From Maylandia zebra (Eukaryota; Chordata; Actinopteri; Cichliformes; Cichlidae), in contig NC_135184.1 in NCBI RefSeq assembly GCF_041146795.1, forward strand, positions 8,484,967 to 8,548,966: 64,000 nucleotides of DNA, read 5' to 3'. Under the pieces are notes generated by a model. That model was not told the DNA's origin, did no database searches, and worked only from the letters and a program-made list of their open reading frames with translations. Shown here in pieces: positions 38,792 to 52,883 of this stretch (within the stretch, counting starts at the first letter, position 1; the number at the start of each line of letters is the position of its first letter). Made by a program: the position numbers and the translations under genes.

Positions 38792-41996
<3,205 letters not shown>

Positions 41997-42035
41997 GAGG
42001 GTTTCTTTGAAGTCATTCATATTTAATTTTTGTAC

Positions 42036-42060
42036 TTTTTTTTTTTTTTTTTTTTTTTTT
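42036..42060. repeat. Poly-T run in the eif3f 3' UTR
   Basis: About 25 consecutive T between the stop codon and the polyadenylation signal; it would be a U-tract in the mRNA. Confidence 0.9.
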
Positions 42061-42072
42061 GGCTGAAATGAA

Positions 42073-42078
42073 AATAAA
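42073..42078 (+). terminator. eif3f polyadenylation signal
   Basis: Canonical AATAAA 77 nt after the stop codon, followed by a GT-rich stretch (AAAGTGTTCATTCCCTGTGG). Confidence 0.7.
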
Positions 42079-42094
42079 GATGTTAAACAGTCAC

Positions 42095-43340
42095 AAAGTG
42101 TTCATTCCCTGTGGTAAGATGGTAATTAAATTTAAGGCTGCTTGGTTTGTCACAAGTAGCTAATGAACATTAAAGGAAGGATCATACTGCTAACACGTTT
42201 CCTTTCTGCTTATTAGACACCTCGCATTTACTGCTGTCAACCTGCTTCATGATTCTTGATCTGTAATAATGTATTTTTAAGGAGACAACTGACCTTATAT
42301 CTTATCATGGGCGTATGTAGAGGGGGGACATGGGGTGGCTGTTCGACCCATGACATTTGATTGGCCCTCCACCAATATATTTTGACTAGAGTTCATTTGT
42401 GGTGTAAAAGATGAGCATAGTTTAAGGGTGTGAGGCCCCTCAAGCTTTCATTCTTTCTGAAGGTCAGCAGGCGGTGGGAACGTCTGCCTGTAAAAGGACT
42501 TTGGTTTACATAGAATTATAAGGTTAACGGCCTTCCAGTCCTTTTTAACATCAACATTTTACTGATTATTTGTGAGCTCAGTCACAAGTTATATTTCATA
42601 AAACATTAAATTTACTAAGTCAGAAATTATGATTTTCCAGGAAATGCTCATTGGCTAATGACATTTTATTTGCAAGTTGCTACCCAATGAGCATGGGCTT
42701 AATTTCAGACTGAACCACTGGTTGTTTTGGCGTATCCAGTTTCAGAATGCTAAGCTGGCAATAGCAAAATTGCTCAACTCAAAGCTGAGATTTTACTAAT
42801 TAGTAGGTGATGTCATGGTGGGTGTGTATGTCGTTTTAAGTAGTGCTTCTAAGTACTTCTGGGTCATGCTGTTTTCTACTTCCACTCAGTGTTTTTAGCC
42901 ATTTCTACTCCATACCATTTACTTTAAAGCTTTAGAATGACTTTGAAGTTTTTACTTTAAAAGCATTCGAATATAAAGCTGAGATATATCCAGCATTACT
43001 GAGCAGTGTAATGCAAATGGGTCTAATGAGTACTTAATACTACAAATGTTTTGAGTTTATGTAGGATAATGACTTTTTAGCAAAACCTATTTTATAAAAT
43101 ATGTTTAAAATCTGTGAGTATAATAATTGTTTCCTGTATATGACAAATAAAACTTGAAACTAATACACAATTTCAGATCAAATGTGACTTGCCTACTTTG
43201 GTCTTTGTCACTCCATTGAACAAAATTGTTAAAATAAACGACTGATTATTAAAATCCTGAATTAGTTTTCTTCTCTTTGGTGCTGACCATCTTGTTTGTG
43301 CATGTGGCATTATAAGACACAGAATCAAGGCGGTAAAGCA
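42095..43340. other. Intergenic DNA between eif3f and the apoo-like gene
   Basis: About 1.2 kb between two convergent 3' ends. AT-rich, no open frame of note, no repeat family recognised. Confidence 0.6.
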
Positions 43341-43541
43341 ACTTTAATGTAAGACACTGCTTTATCTCTACATAAATACACATTCAAATCGGAAGGGAGT
43401 CATTCAAGTTGCAAATCCCCCCTTCCCTTTGCCTGGCCTGAGTTTCATGTGAAGCTTAGTGCAAAGTGTAGGCATGAAAAAGTCACACTGTCTAGAAAGC
43501 GCTCAGTTTACAGTATCGGGATAAAGCTGCTGTGTGATTGG

Positions 43542-44189
43542 CTACTGCTCGGTTATTGCAGTCACGCCGGGGTCGTCACTGTTTGGTTCGGAGTCGCTGC
43601 TCTTTTCGGGTTTATTGACCTTCTCAGCTTTGCTCTGGGGGTTTAGGATCTTCTCCGCCGCTGCGTAGCTCTGCACGGCCAAGTCGTACACGGAGTCTCC
43701 GGTTGACTTTGCGATGGACGCTGCTTGCTCCGGGTAGTAGAGAGAGGCGCTCAGGGTCATGAGAGTGGTCGGGTAGATGAGTTTCTTAATCCTGGAACCT
43801 CTGGCAAGAACCAGCCCGAGGACTCCGGTAAAGCCGATGATTCCCGCCCGGGGGTAGAAGTCCTTCGGGGGGTTCTTCACATAGGCGTATGCGTCGTTCC
43901 CAAACTGGAAGACCCCCTGAACTTTGGGTTTAATTTTCTCATAGGTGACCTGACACCAAGCAGTGTACGGCTCCGATAACTTCCTGAGGGTGGCGACTCG
44001 CTCCTCCAGCTGCCCGGCTTTAGGCTCCACGTACTGAAACTTCTCCGGGGGAGCGGTGTACAGAGACAGTTCGTCCACGTTTAACGGAGCCACCGCTGGT
44101 TCCTTCTCGCCGTCACCGGCAGCAGCAAACACGGTGAACGGTGAAAATCGCAGGGCTCCCGGCATGGCACTACCTGTCACCTTCAACAT
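43542..44189 (-). CDS. apoo: MICOS subunit MIC26/apolipoprotein O-like, intronless
   Basis: MIC26/MIC27 proteins sit in the mitochondrial inner membrane as part of MICOS, which holds crista junctions and binds cardiolipin. This gene is one uninterrupted frame of 215 residues from MLKVTGSAMPG; the human protein has about 198. The frame also opens 12 codons upstream only through a GTG, so ATG at 44189 (A at -3) is preferred. Family landmarks in order: VDELSLYTAPPEKFQYVE, LRKLSEPYTAWCQVTYEKIK, the first glycine-rich membrane segment AGIIGFTGVLGLVLARGSRI and the second, LMTLSASLYYPEQA. The VDELSLY and RGSRIKK motifs favour APOO over APOOL. The acidic tail (SDSEPNSDDPG) differs. Known vertebrate apoo genes have many introns, so this looks like a processed retrocopy that stayed open. 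A possible ATTAAA is at 43343-43348 on the minus strand. Confidence 0.88.
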   Translation of the reverse strand: MLKVTGSAMPGALRFSPFTVFAAAGDGEKEPAVAPLNVDELSLYTAPPEKFQYVEPKAGQLEERVATLRKLSEPYTAWCQVTYEKIKPKVQGVFQFGNDAYAYVKNPPKDFYPRAGIIGFTGVLGLVLARGSRIKKLIYPTTLMTLSASLYYPEQAASIAKSTGDSVYDLAVQSYAAAEKILNPQSKAEKVNKPEKSSDSEPNSDDPGVTAITEQ

Positions 44190-45297
44190 GATCCCCGCGG
44201 GCCATGCATTCACTACGGTATTCACGGAGGGACAAGGCAGATAGCCCCGCCTCTCTGATTCTCACCCAAACGCTTTTACTACGCTTGAAAGCGCGCCAAC
44301 AGTGGCAGGAGGAATAAAGTATATCAGTGAGGACAAGGCTTTCTTTACAGATAGTAATGATGTCTGTGCCCACATCTCCAAACCGTGCTTCATATGGAAC
44401 TCCAAAGATATGCAGTTTAAAAAAGTTTCACCATAAATTGACTGCCTGTCATGCATATGTTTGAATGGGTTCGTTATCAATAAAGTTGCAAAAAAGGAAT
44501 AACCTACTTGTTAAAGGTAGATTGTGAAGGTATGGGTAAACTAAATACACTGTAAGAACTATATTTTTAATGACAACTTTAAAATAGGAAGTTAGAATGA
44601 GGACTTAAGCAAGCTGCTTTATTTTAGTAGTCTACAATAAAGTCCTCGGTGCTTAACTGGGATATCTGCTGTTCTGATCCACTGCCCTCATAATATGATA
44701 CTCAAATATTCCACGTAAAAGTCAAAGCTAAGGCAAGGTCTGCTACCTGAGGTAGGCTAAATTGGATGAAATTATTAGTACTTACATCACTTTCTTTTTA
44801 AACAGTTTTAACAACTTATAGTCATTCTTTCTTTTATTTACAATCTTAGATACACCACTGATATTTAGACTGCACTTTTGCCGGACTAATCTAAAGCAAA
44901 GCTGTTTACAGTGCATAAAGCATTTAGCCTGTAACAGCGTCCTATAAAAGTCACCCAGCAGCCATCTTGCTAACCCATTCAGGCCACCTATTTTAAACCA
45001 TTACGTGAATTAACTTTCAGTTAAATTTAAATAGTCAGTGGGACATTACATTAATGAAGCAGTCGTTCATTCTTATACAACTCTGTGCTAAAATAAGTCT
45101 TTGTTTCTTTGTTGTTTGTTTTCTCAGTGCCTAGTTTTTCTCGTATACAGTACAGTATGCATTATTCTCAAAGCTGCAATAAAAAAAAAAGAGAGCAAGA
45201 GGAGATCGTGATATTAGAAATTCCCTGGCAAGGCTTCTTAGCTCACGGCGATCTGCGTAACCGTGACTCTGGCCACGTAATTTGTTCGACGTCACTG
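44190..45297. other. Divergent intergenic region between apoo-like gene and dnaaf6
   Basis: About 1.1 kb separating two head-to-head genes. Moderately CpG-containing near 44190-44310, AT-rich in the middle, ending at the X-box of dnaaf6. No coding frame of interest. Confidence 0.5.
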
Positions 45298-45311
45298 GTT
45301 GCCATGGCAGC
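45298..45311. promoter_or_regulatory. RFX X-box in the dnaaf6 promoter
   Basis: GTTGCCATGGCAGC is an almost perfect inverted repeat and matches the consensus bound by RFX factors (GTTGCC then GGYAAC) with one change. RFX2/3 with FOXJ1 drive motile-cilia genes, and the next gene downstream is a ciliary dynein assembly factor, so site and gene fit. It lies 182 nt before the dnaaf6 start codon. The ATG inside it has an ideal-looking context but does not connect in frame to the dnaaf6 protein. Confidence 0.65.
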
Positions 45312-45492
45312 GGGAAAGCCTGGCGTCTCCAGGGAAACAGAAAGCGTCAACAATCCAAACGTGAGCTGCTAAAATTAGTATACTAGCACCAATTAAAATA
45401 ATTGTTTTGTCATAGTTACTTATAGTTTAGCAGCTTTCTTCTCCTCGTTTGTGTCCGCAGCGCTTTTTATTTTGTTTATTAGTTTTTTCTGA

Positions 45493-48400
45493 ATGGATTG
45501 TCTTGGGGTATCTTCCGCAAAGAGCCTCCGGGCTCTGTCTGCCTTGTTGTCCAGTCAGCAGGATGAAGAAGAGGAAGATGAGTGTAAAGTAAGATCTACA
45601 TGCGTTCATGTTAAAACCCTGCTAACACTAGCCTTTAGTATATTCCTCAGAAATTGTAGTCTCTTTACATTTTTCAAAAAGCAACATTTTAATCCTATGT
45701 ATATAGGAAGGATAATCAATCAACACTAGCAAAATGAACCTTTAAAAATAATTTTTCAATAAAAATATAAATTTTAGGGTATTTAGAAAAATGGTGTAAA
45801 GTTTATTAGTCTGCAGGTGTGGGCAGGGAGGACCAATGGGAGAATATGGAGTAAAACGAAGTGGACAGAATATGTATCATTGTATTTCAACTACAGCAAC
45901 CATTAAGCCAAGTCTCTCCCCACACTAATATTAGTTTATGTTCACAGGATGTGAAAGCATATGCACGTTTGGGTCCCGGACATATTGGCCCCCTACCCAA
46001 AAACGAAAAACAAGGTATTTTTCAATTATAAGCACTCTAAAAAAGTATTTATTCAAGCATACTGTTTCTGCATTTGTCTTTCTCTCTTTATGTGACTGTT
46101 TAATTAGTGTCAACCGCAAACACGAAGAAGAACAGCAAAGATATCTGGTGTGAAGAAGAAGTGGCCGAAGGCTCACAGTATGATGATCTGACTGACCCAA
46201 GGCCACAACCTGAGTAAGACTGCAATGCAGAAAGAGACACACACCAACAGTGGATGTAAAAAAGCATCAAACATTATGAAAAGCGGATATTTAAAGGTTC
46301 AAAAGAGTCCTCATACTTTCTCAAACACTGTCTGTTTCTGAGTTTAATCTCCTTTAAATGTCTGGTAATGTGATATTTGTTGTGTTTGGTTTTAGTGTGT
46401 CTGCTTCATTTATAACCTCTGTGTGCAGGTATGAAATAATCCTGAAGCAGAGTGTAGGAACAGAGGATCTCTTCTTGGGATTAAGCAGAAAGGATCCATC
46501 CTCCATGTGTTGTGAAGCCATGCTGGTAACTTACCAAGTGTCACAAGATTTCTTAACACTTCACTCAGTGCACTTTTTTGATACTAAAATGAAATGCACA
46601 AGGTTGTGATCAAGAGCAGCAAGGCATGAATCTCCTGTTAAATGTTGGCTGGCTTCAGATAATTCTGTTGAAGACGTAGTTAGTTTTAGACTTTAGAAAG
46701 GAACAGTCTAAAAATGTTCAGGAGCACAGGTGAGACAGGTTAACGCTATAGTGACCAGGCTCTATATATGTAAAAAATATTTAAATGCTTCTAATAGTGT
46801 TTATCTTTCACCTGATCTCTGACAGATACTTCAAAATGTTCTCAAATTGCTAAGATTGCCTTTGTCGGTTACTTTGTGTAAATATGAAATGTTATGTATA
46901 TTTAAGGGAATTGAGTGTTTTAGTATGTTTGTATCATTTTCACTCCAAAATACAGATGAACTGACTTACAATACTTCGATCAGCAACAAATTACAAAGAA
47001 GACATCATAGATCAGGGTGTTTTTTCATTGTCTTTAACTTCCAATCTTCTAAACAAAATCTAAACAAAAGTCTTGTTTATAGATTTATAAAGCTGATTTT
47101 GTTCATCTAGATTTCAGTGGGAGAAACATTTCACCGGGTTACTCCTTCAGTCTCAGCTGACAGCAGGTTTCCCCAAACTTATAAACAATACAGTTGCATA
47201 ATGAGAGAAAGCACTATTGCTTTCATGATCAGAACACGCATTGTCATAACCACAGACCTTCTGGCTCTTTGTTAAGCAATGCTGCTAGTTTAAGTCATTA
47301 TGCAAGCATACTGTGTGTAAGGTTGGGGAAACCTGCATTTAGCTGAGACTGACAAAGTCACTTGGATGGGTGATGTAGTGTTTCTCCTACTGAAATCCAA
47401 ATGAAAAGAATCAACTTTCTGGGATTTCCTCACCTGTATTATTGAGCATGCATTAAAACATATGTAAAAAGATTTCCAATAAATAATATTTGGAGTGTGT
47501 ATTTAAAATAGTTTGTGTTAAAACACTTATAAATATTGAGATTACGTGCATTCACTCTTTTAGATTGGTCATAGTAAGATGCTTGATTCTGGAATAATCA
47601 CCGATATGGCACAATAATTACAGCAGCTATTTAGGTACTTTCACCTACTGGAAGGATCTCCACAGCAGATCCGCATATTTGATTTGGCACACATTTTATG
47701 CTGGATGCCCTTCATGATGCAACCATTTATCCGGCTTTGAAATCAACACTGTAGTACACTAGCTGTTTCAGGATCTCAAACTGGGATGTTTCACATGTAA
47801 TGTGTGTTAACCTTTAAAAAGTGGAAGTAGAAGTAGAAGTAATATTCAAAGTAGGAAACAACTAACAATCTAAAAAACCCAGCATCACATATACTGGAAG
47901 GAGGAAAGTATTTTTAAAAACCTAATCTTGCATTACAATTGAAGAATAAAAAAGGGGAAATGTTTTTAAAATAAAAATGATACATATATATATATATTAA
48001 TGTGAACAGTGTAGAATAATAACAATGCTAACTTTTCCCTCACTTGTAGGTAAAAATCAAACTACCAGACACTAAAGCAAAAGAGGTGGTACTGGATGTG
48101 AAAGAAAAGTTCCTTGATCTACGGACGCCGAAATAGTAAGAGATCCTTTGAAAATGTTTGCTTTCATTTTTAATTCCCTGAAGACTTAGAGGCAACATTT
48201 AAGGCCAGAAGCGCCCTGTTTCAGATATTTCCTTTTAATCAGAGGTGCATGCCAAGATCTGAGCTTTGATTGCTTTATCACACAACTCTTAATGTCTTTC
48301 AGTGTTAGACATATATCATCCCCCCCTCAGTGCTACTTGTTTTTTTTTTTTTAACCTGCCTTTCCATCTGTTTTCAGCAAACTGGGGCTCCATCTCCCCG

Positions 48401-48507
48401 ATCCGGTCCACAAAAATGAGAGCAAGGCCCAGTTCTTCAGTGAGAGGGAGGAACTGGAGGTGACTCTACTAATGAAGCGTCCTATGGACTTCATCAATAT
48501 GCAATGA
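45493..48507 (+). CDS. dnaaf6: Dynein axonemal assembly factor 6 (PIH1 domain-containing 3)
   Basis: Cytoplasmic co-chaperone that works with HSP90 and other DNAAFs to pre-assemble axonemal dynein arms; loss in human or zebrafish gives immotile cilia. Coding exons: 45493-45588, 45948-46014, 46108-46213, 46429-46525, 48050-48135 and 48378-48507. Phases agree and the total is 582 nt (193 residues; human 214). Order of landmarks: [19 protein letters not shown] with an acidic run, LGPGHIGPL, the [17 protein letters not shown] segment typical of PIH1D3, then [52 protein letters not shown] and the end [16 protein letters not shown]. The last part is the CS/PIH C-terminal domain. An in-frame TGA directly precedes the ATG at 45493, which fixes the start. 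Possible polyadenylation signals are at 48558 (ATTAAA) and 48686 (AATAAA). Confidence 0.94.
46526..48049 (+). other. dnaaf6 intron 4
   Basis: 1.5 kb intron with donor GTAACT and acceptor ACTTGTAG. Its main feature is the foldback MITE at 47110-47397. Confidence 0.8.
47110..47397. mobile_element. Foldback MITE in dnaaf6 intron 4
   Basis: Ends GATTTCAGTGGGAGAAACA and the inverse of GATTTCAGTAGGAGAAACA. The inverted similarity continues through TCAGTCTCAGCT, GCAGGTTTCCCCAA and TGCATAATGA, leaving a central loop of about 90 bp. No protein. A clear target duplication was not found. A fragment of the right arm recurs at 48855-48892. Confidence 0.75.
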
Positions 48508-48639
48508 AAAAGGATGATTTAGCAGCAAATAACATTATACAAACTGACACATTAAGCATTAAAACCAGAAAGGAATTGGAAAATAATCAGCAAAAACTCT
48601 GCTATGAATTTCTTCATGAATTTTGTGAGTTTAAGCTAT

Positions 48640-48850
48640 TGCTTGTGCCATCACAGCCTCTATGACTGTTAAATTGTGGATTTCTAATAAATACTTGACT
48701 CCAAAATGGATTATTTTCATTTTTCACTTCAAATTTCTACACCCAATACCCTACAATGACAACATGAAAAAATTTACTTTAAATTTTTTTGCAAATTTGA
48801 TAAAAATAAACAAAAAACATACAATATGTACAGATGTATTCAGCCTTTGC
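48640..48850. repeat. Tc1-type transposon end fragment
   Basis: ACACCCAATACCCTACAATG, then ACAACATGAAAAAATTTACT and ATTTTTTTGCAAATTTGATA resemble a common fish Tc1-family terminal region with the ATGTATTCAGCCTTTGCTC tail. Non-coding. Confidence 0.55.
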
Positions 48851-48854
48851 TCAC

Positions 48855-48892
48855 CATTATGCAAGCGTACTGTGTGTAAGGTTGGGGAAACC
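48855..48892. repeat. Right-arm fragment of the 47110-47397 MITE
   Basis: 38-bp stretch from CATTATGCAAG to GGTTGGGGAAACC matching 47296-47333 with one substitution, about 1.5 kb away. Confidence 0.75.
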
Positions 48893-49099
48893 CTTATTTT
48901 GAGGAACACTGAACATGATACCTGGAACTGTCTATTTTTAAACAATCTTTTATCTGCATAACATTTACCATTCATAGTGTATATTGCAGTACAACAACTT
49001 AATGTAGCTGTTATTACTGACTTTCATGGTGTACACATCTTAATTTGGTACACAGCTTAATTAATCTTTGAATTCGGGTCTTTTGAAGCCATTTTATAC

Positions 49100-49280
49100 A
49101 ACTTTTCACTGGACTGGAGCCTATCCCAGCAGGGCTAATATATAGTGACCGAAAAAAGATTCACGTCACAGTCCCACCTAGGAGAATTTAGAATTACCAG
49201 TCAATCTTTCCTCATTAATGTCTTTGGGCTGTGGGGAGAGTTTTGAACATGCAAACTCCATACAGGAGTACCCAGAGCTC
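49100..49280 (-). repeat. Dispersed fish repeat, inverted LINE/SINE tail
   Basis: CACTGGACTGGAGCCTATCC, TTTAGAATTACCAGTCAATC and GAACATGCAAACTCCATACA are the inverse of the widespread tail family also seen near 28765-28950. Confidence 0.65.
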
Positions 49281-49862
49281 AGTGCTGCCTGAAGATGATA
49301 TACAAGAAAATTGCTCAGCCTTCATTTTAAAAAAATACTTTTATATTCACACAAAACTTAATGGAGATGCTGCATTTACTGAATTACATACTAACTCTTA
49401 TCATCTTTATACTTGTTCTCGTTTTGGAAACAATCAATCATACTACTACTACCAGCGCCACCACTACTATTTCTAATATTACTGCAAGTAATATTACTGC
49501 TAATAACAACTTATATAGAAAGACACATAGACAGTTTTCATCATGCAGGCTTAAACTTTAACTATTAATTGTTCATTCATTCTCCTCATTTCAAGTCAAG
49601 TGTCTGAAGGACTGTTTAATTTTTACCATGATCAAAGAAAAGTATCTAAGTAGAGTATTTTAGTAATTTTCCATTGATGACTGGAGAGAAAAACTAGCTA
49701 CCTGCGTTTGTTATACTGGTGCATCGAATACTGGGGGTAAATAATTCACAAATAATTCCAATGTAACTTTCCTACATTCGCAACTCGTAGCACCCCCCGG
49801 TGAGCAGTGCCACACCCCCGGGCATCGTTACCGCAGCAGCGGTCGTAGTGGTGGTGGTGTGA

Positions 49863-49871
49863 TCATGTGAC
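49863..49871 (+). promoter_or_regulatory. MiT/TFE-type E-box in the pip4p1 promoter
   Basis: TCATGTGAC, a MITF/TFEB-family M-box sequence close to the CLEAR consensus GTCACGTGAC, lies 93 nt before the pip4p1 start codon inside a CpG-richer promoter block (about 49780-49963). TMEM55B is a reported TFEB/TFE3 target in mammals, so the motif fits. Confidence 0.5.
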
Positions 49872-49963
49872 GCCTGCATTTCCGACACAACAATACAACA
49901 CCGTATCGGTCTGCAATCTCTCTCCGCTTTCTCCCCCCCTAATCCCCACGCCTCGCTCTCGGT

Positions 49964-52843
49964 ATGGCGGACGGCGAGAGGTCCCCGTTATTATCAGATC
50001 TGGGCGATGGTGCTCTCGGCAGCGGTAACGGCGGGTTGTCCCCCGGTGCGGGACCGTACGGTGTGCCCAACAAACCACCGAGTGAGTATCCATGGTGCTC
50101 TCTCCTCCACCCTCAGTTAGCTTAGCTTTTATTAGCCTCTTCTTCTAGCTCAGCCATCACAACAAGAAGGGGTCACCCTAGTGTGATTGTGTTTGGTCAG
50201 TATGTGGTGTAAAGCTACAAAGCATTTACTGTTTGAATAAAACCGATAGTTTTAAAATAATGGAAGAAAGCACAGGAGGGAATCAACGCTGTGCTCACTG
50301 GCTAACCTAGCTTGACAGCTAGCGCTGCTTAGCACCGGCAAACCATCCGCAAAGCCTCAGTCATGCAGCTCGGTAACGTTATTATCAAATTATATTTCAT
50401 TTACGGGTTTAACACAAATTAGTGCATATAATTTGGCAGTTTAAGAGAGCCGATTTTCTTCACAAGCTAGATAACTGTTTCTCTAAGCTAGCTAGCATAC
50501 GAGAAACACCTGATTTGATTGGCATGTGAGAAAGCCATTATGGAGGCTGCCGAGGGATTCTGCAAAGGAGAGCGACGACCAATGATCGTTCACCTAGAAA
50601 GGGACAAATGTGCCTGAATAGATCAACTGAGAAACATGGGCTGCATGCTGCATATGACTTCTAGATGGAACTGAGCCATTTACTCACACACTGTGAGTAA
50701 ATGGCTTTCACAAATACCTTTCACAAATGTCTTTCACAAATACCCAGCCTCATTTGTTAAAGCTCAGCCCGCTCAGCATTCCAGGAGTGTTTTTCTTCTA
50801 AAGCTCCTTTCTGCTGAACTCCAGACCAAATCTTATTATCTTGTTTATCATAACAGGGTATTTGTCATGGGAATTGAGGCTTTTTCCAGCTCACTGCACA
50901 ACTCTTATGACTGTGTCCCTTCACTAGTCCTTACTACTGTTGTATTTTTCCCCTTGCCTTCAGGTTTCCCTCCATTCCCCAGCCCCACGCAGCCATCGGT
51001 GCTCCTAGGGGAGGACCCTCCGCCCTATTCCCCTCTCACCTCACCAGAGAGTGGCAGTGCCCCTGTTATCAGCTGCAGGGTGTGTCAGAGCCTCATCTCT
51101 GTGGAGGGCAAGATTCACCAGCACGTGGTGAAGTGTGGGGTTTGCAATGAAGCTACGGTAGGTTGGTTTCCAGAGGAATCTGTAGACCCAGGTGTAAAGC
51201 CCGTTGGCTACTTCAGGTTACATTATGTCAGCTCAAAGGAATAGAAGATACAATTTGTTGATCTGAATGATGGCTGCAGAAACAAAGATATTTGTTTTAC
51301 ATTTTGCGACCATAGACCTTTGTCCAGATGGAAAAAGGTGAACCCCAGTATGAATCAAACAATTTCAACATGAATTAAGTTGGCTTTTCCCCCCCCCATT
51401 TTTGGTTCTGAAAATGAGGGATTGTATTTTGTTTTGTTTGTTTTATGTTTGTTTTTTTTTTGTTTTTTTTTAGCACAAATTACAACTATTCCTGTACTAG
51501 CCCAGCATCTAGCTGTTTGTAATTGAATTGTTACTATAAACTGTTTTAACACATAAAAAAGATTTAGGACAACAGAAGAACATAGAAAAGAACACATCTT
51601 ATTTAGTATAACGTGAGGTTCATTTTGTAAAATTAGAAAAACGTTTTGAGTATTATGAGTAGAGCGTAAATACCTTGTGACTTACAAGGAGCTACTGTGT
51701 GTGCAGTATCTTTAGGTACTGAGCACCGTCACACCAGAGCCTCCAGTATGTTAATGCGCAAACCAATGTGTGATGTAGGGAAGGTATGAGCAAAATTTTT
51801 GTTTTGTGGTATTTTTAAGATTATAGCGGTTCAATAGTACATCTCCGTATTATTAGAAGTTGTAGTTGTAGTATTATTAATATATTGGTGTAACTGAGCC
51901 TTTATATAGGCTTACAGTGGCCCATTCTCCTCCAGGAGTATATAAAGTATAAAACACTTAAAAAGAAAGAAAACATAATTAAAATGAAACCACACGACCA
52001 AAACGGTAAATAATCCGCTCTTAAGCTCTGTTAACAAACGTTAAATGTACAACACAGGGATATAATGCCAGTCTTCAGCAGGGTGTCTGTTCTGCTTTTC
52101 AGTTCATTTGTTATAACACAGTTGTGACAGTTCCGACCTTCACTAGTCAAACATTCCTATATCCATATCTTGTGAGATGTAAACGGTTAGCATTTAAGCC
52201 CACGTGACACCCAAAAGACTCATGCACCACTACTGCAAGGCCAAAGAGAGTTTCAGAGGGGCATGAGAGCAGTAATCCCGCTTTATTTTTTCAGCTGTTT
52301 CTAAACAAAATCAGCACATGGGTCTTTAGCATTAATGTTTCTACAGAAGAGCTGTGAAGGAATCTCCATTTAGAGTTATTATTTATGTCTCCAGGAATAA
52401 CCCCTGCTAGTCTTTAGTAACATGAGATCCTAGAATCACATGACTACAGATATGTCTGGAGGCTGTTTGAGCCGTACCCTGAGTGAAAATCCAGCACAGA
52501 AACAATCAGGTTCAGAAATCAAGGCAAAATTCATATTTTAACTTTTTAAACTGAAATACTGTAAACACAGTCCTTCATCCTCCATCAGTCTTGAATATAT
52601 TAACAGAGCTCCTCCCAGCTGTTAATAGACTGTTATGCTACCTGGCTGGCTAACATTACCCAGAATGCTGTTCAGCTGTATAAGTTTGTAAACTGTTAGT
52701 GTTATAAATAGTTTATGTTTCTGTCAGAAGTATGTTTATATACATTTAATATAGGTAACCTATCAATATGTTCCATGCATTTAATGTACAGACTAACACA
52801 CACATGTGTATATATGTGTATGTATGTATATATGTGTATGTAT

Positions 52844-52883
<40 letters not shown>

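Noticed and set aside
44190-44225. Upstream extension of the apoo-like frame by 12 codons
   Set aside because: It begins with GTG, not ATG. The ATG at 44189 has a better context and matches the family N-terminus.
45304-45372. ATG in ideal context as the dnaaf6 start
   Set aside because: An in-frame stop directly before 45493 blocks any join from this frame to the PIH1D3 frame, and the ATG is part of an RFX X-box.
50693-51244. A 183-codon open frame taken as one gene
   Set aside because: Only 50964-51157 is real coding sequence (pip4p1 exon 2). The flanking parts are intron read-through on both sides of clear AG and GT sites.
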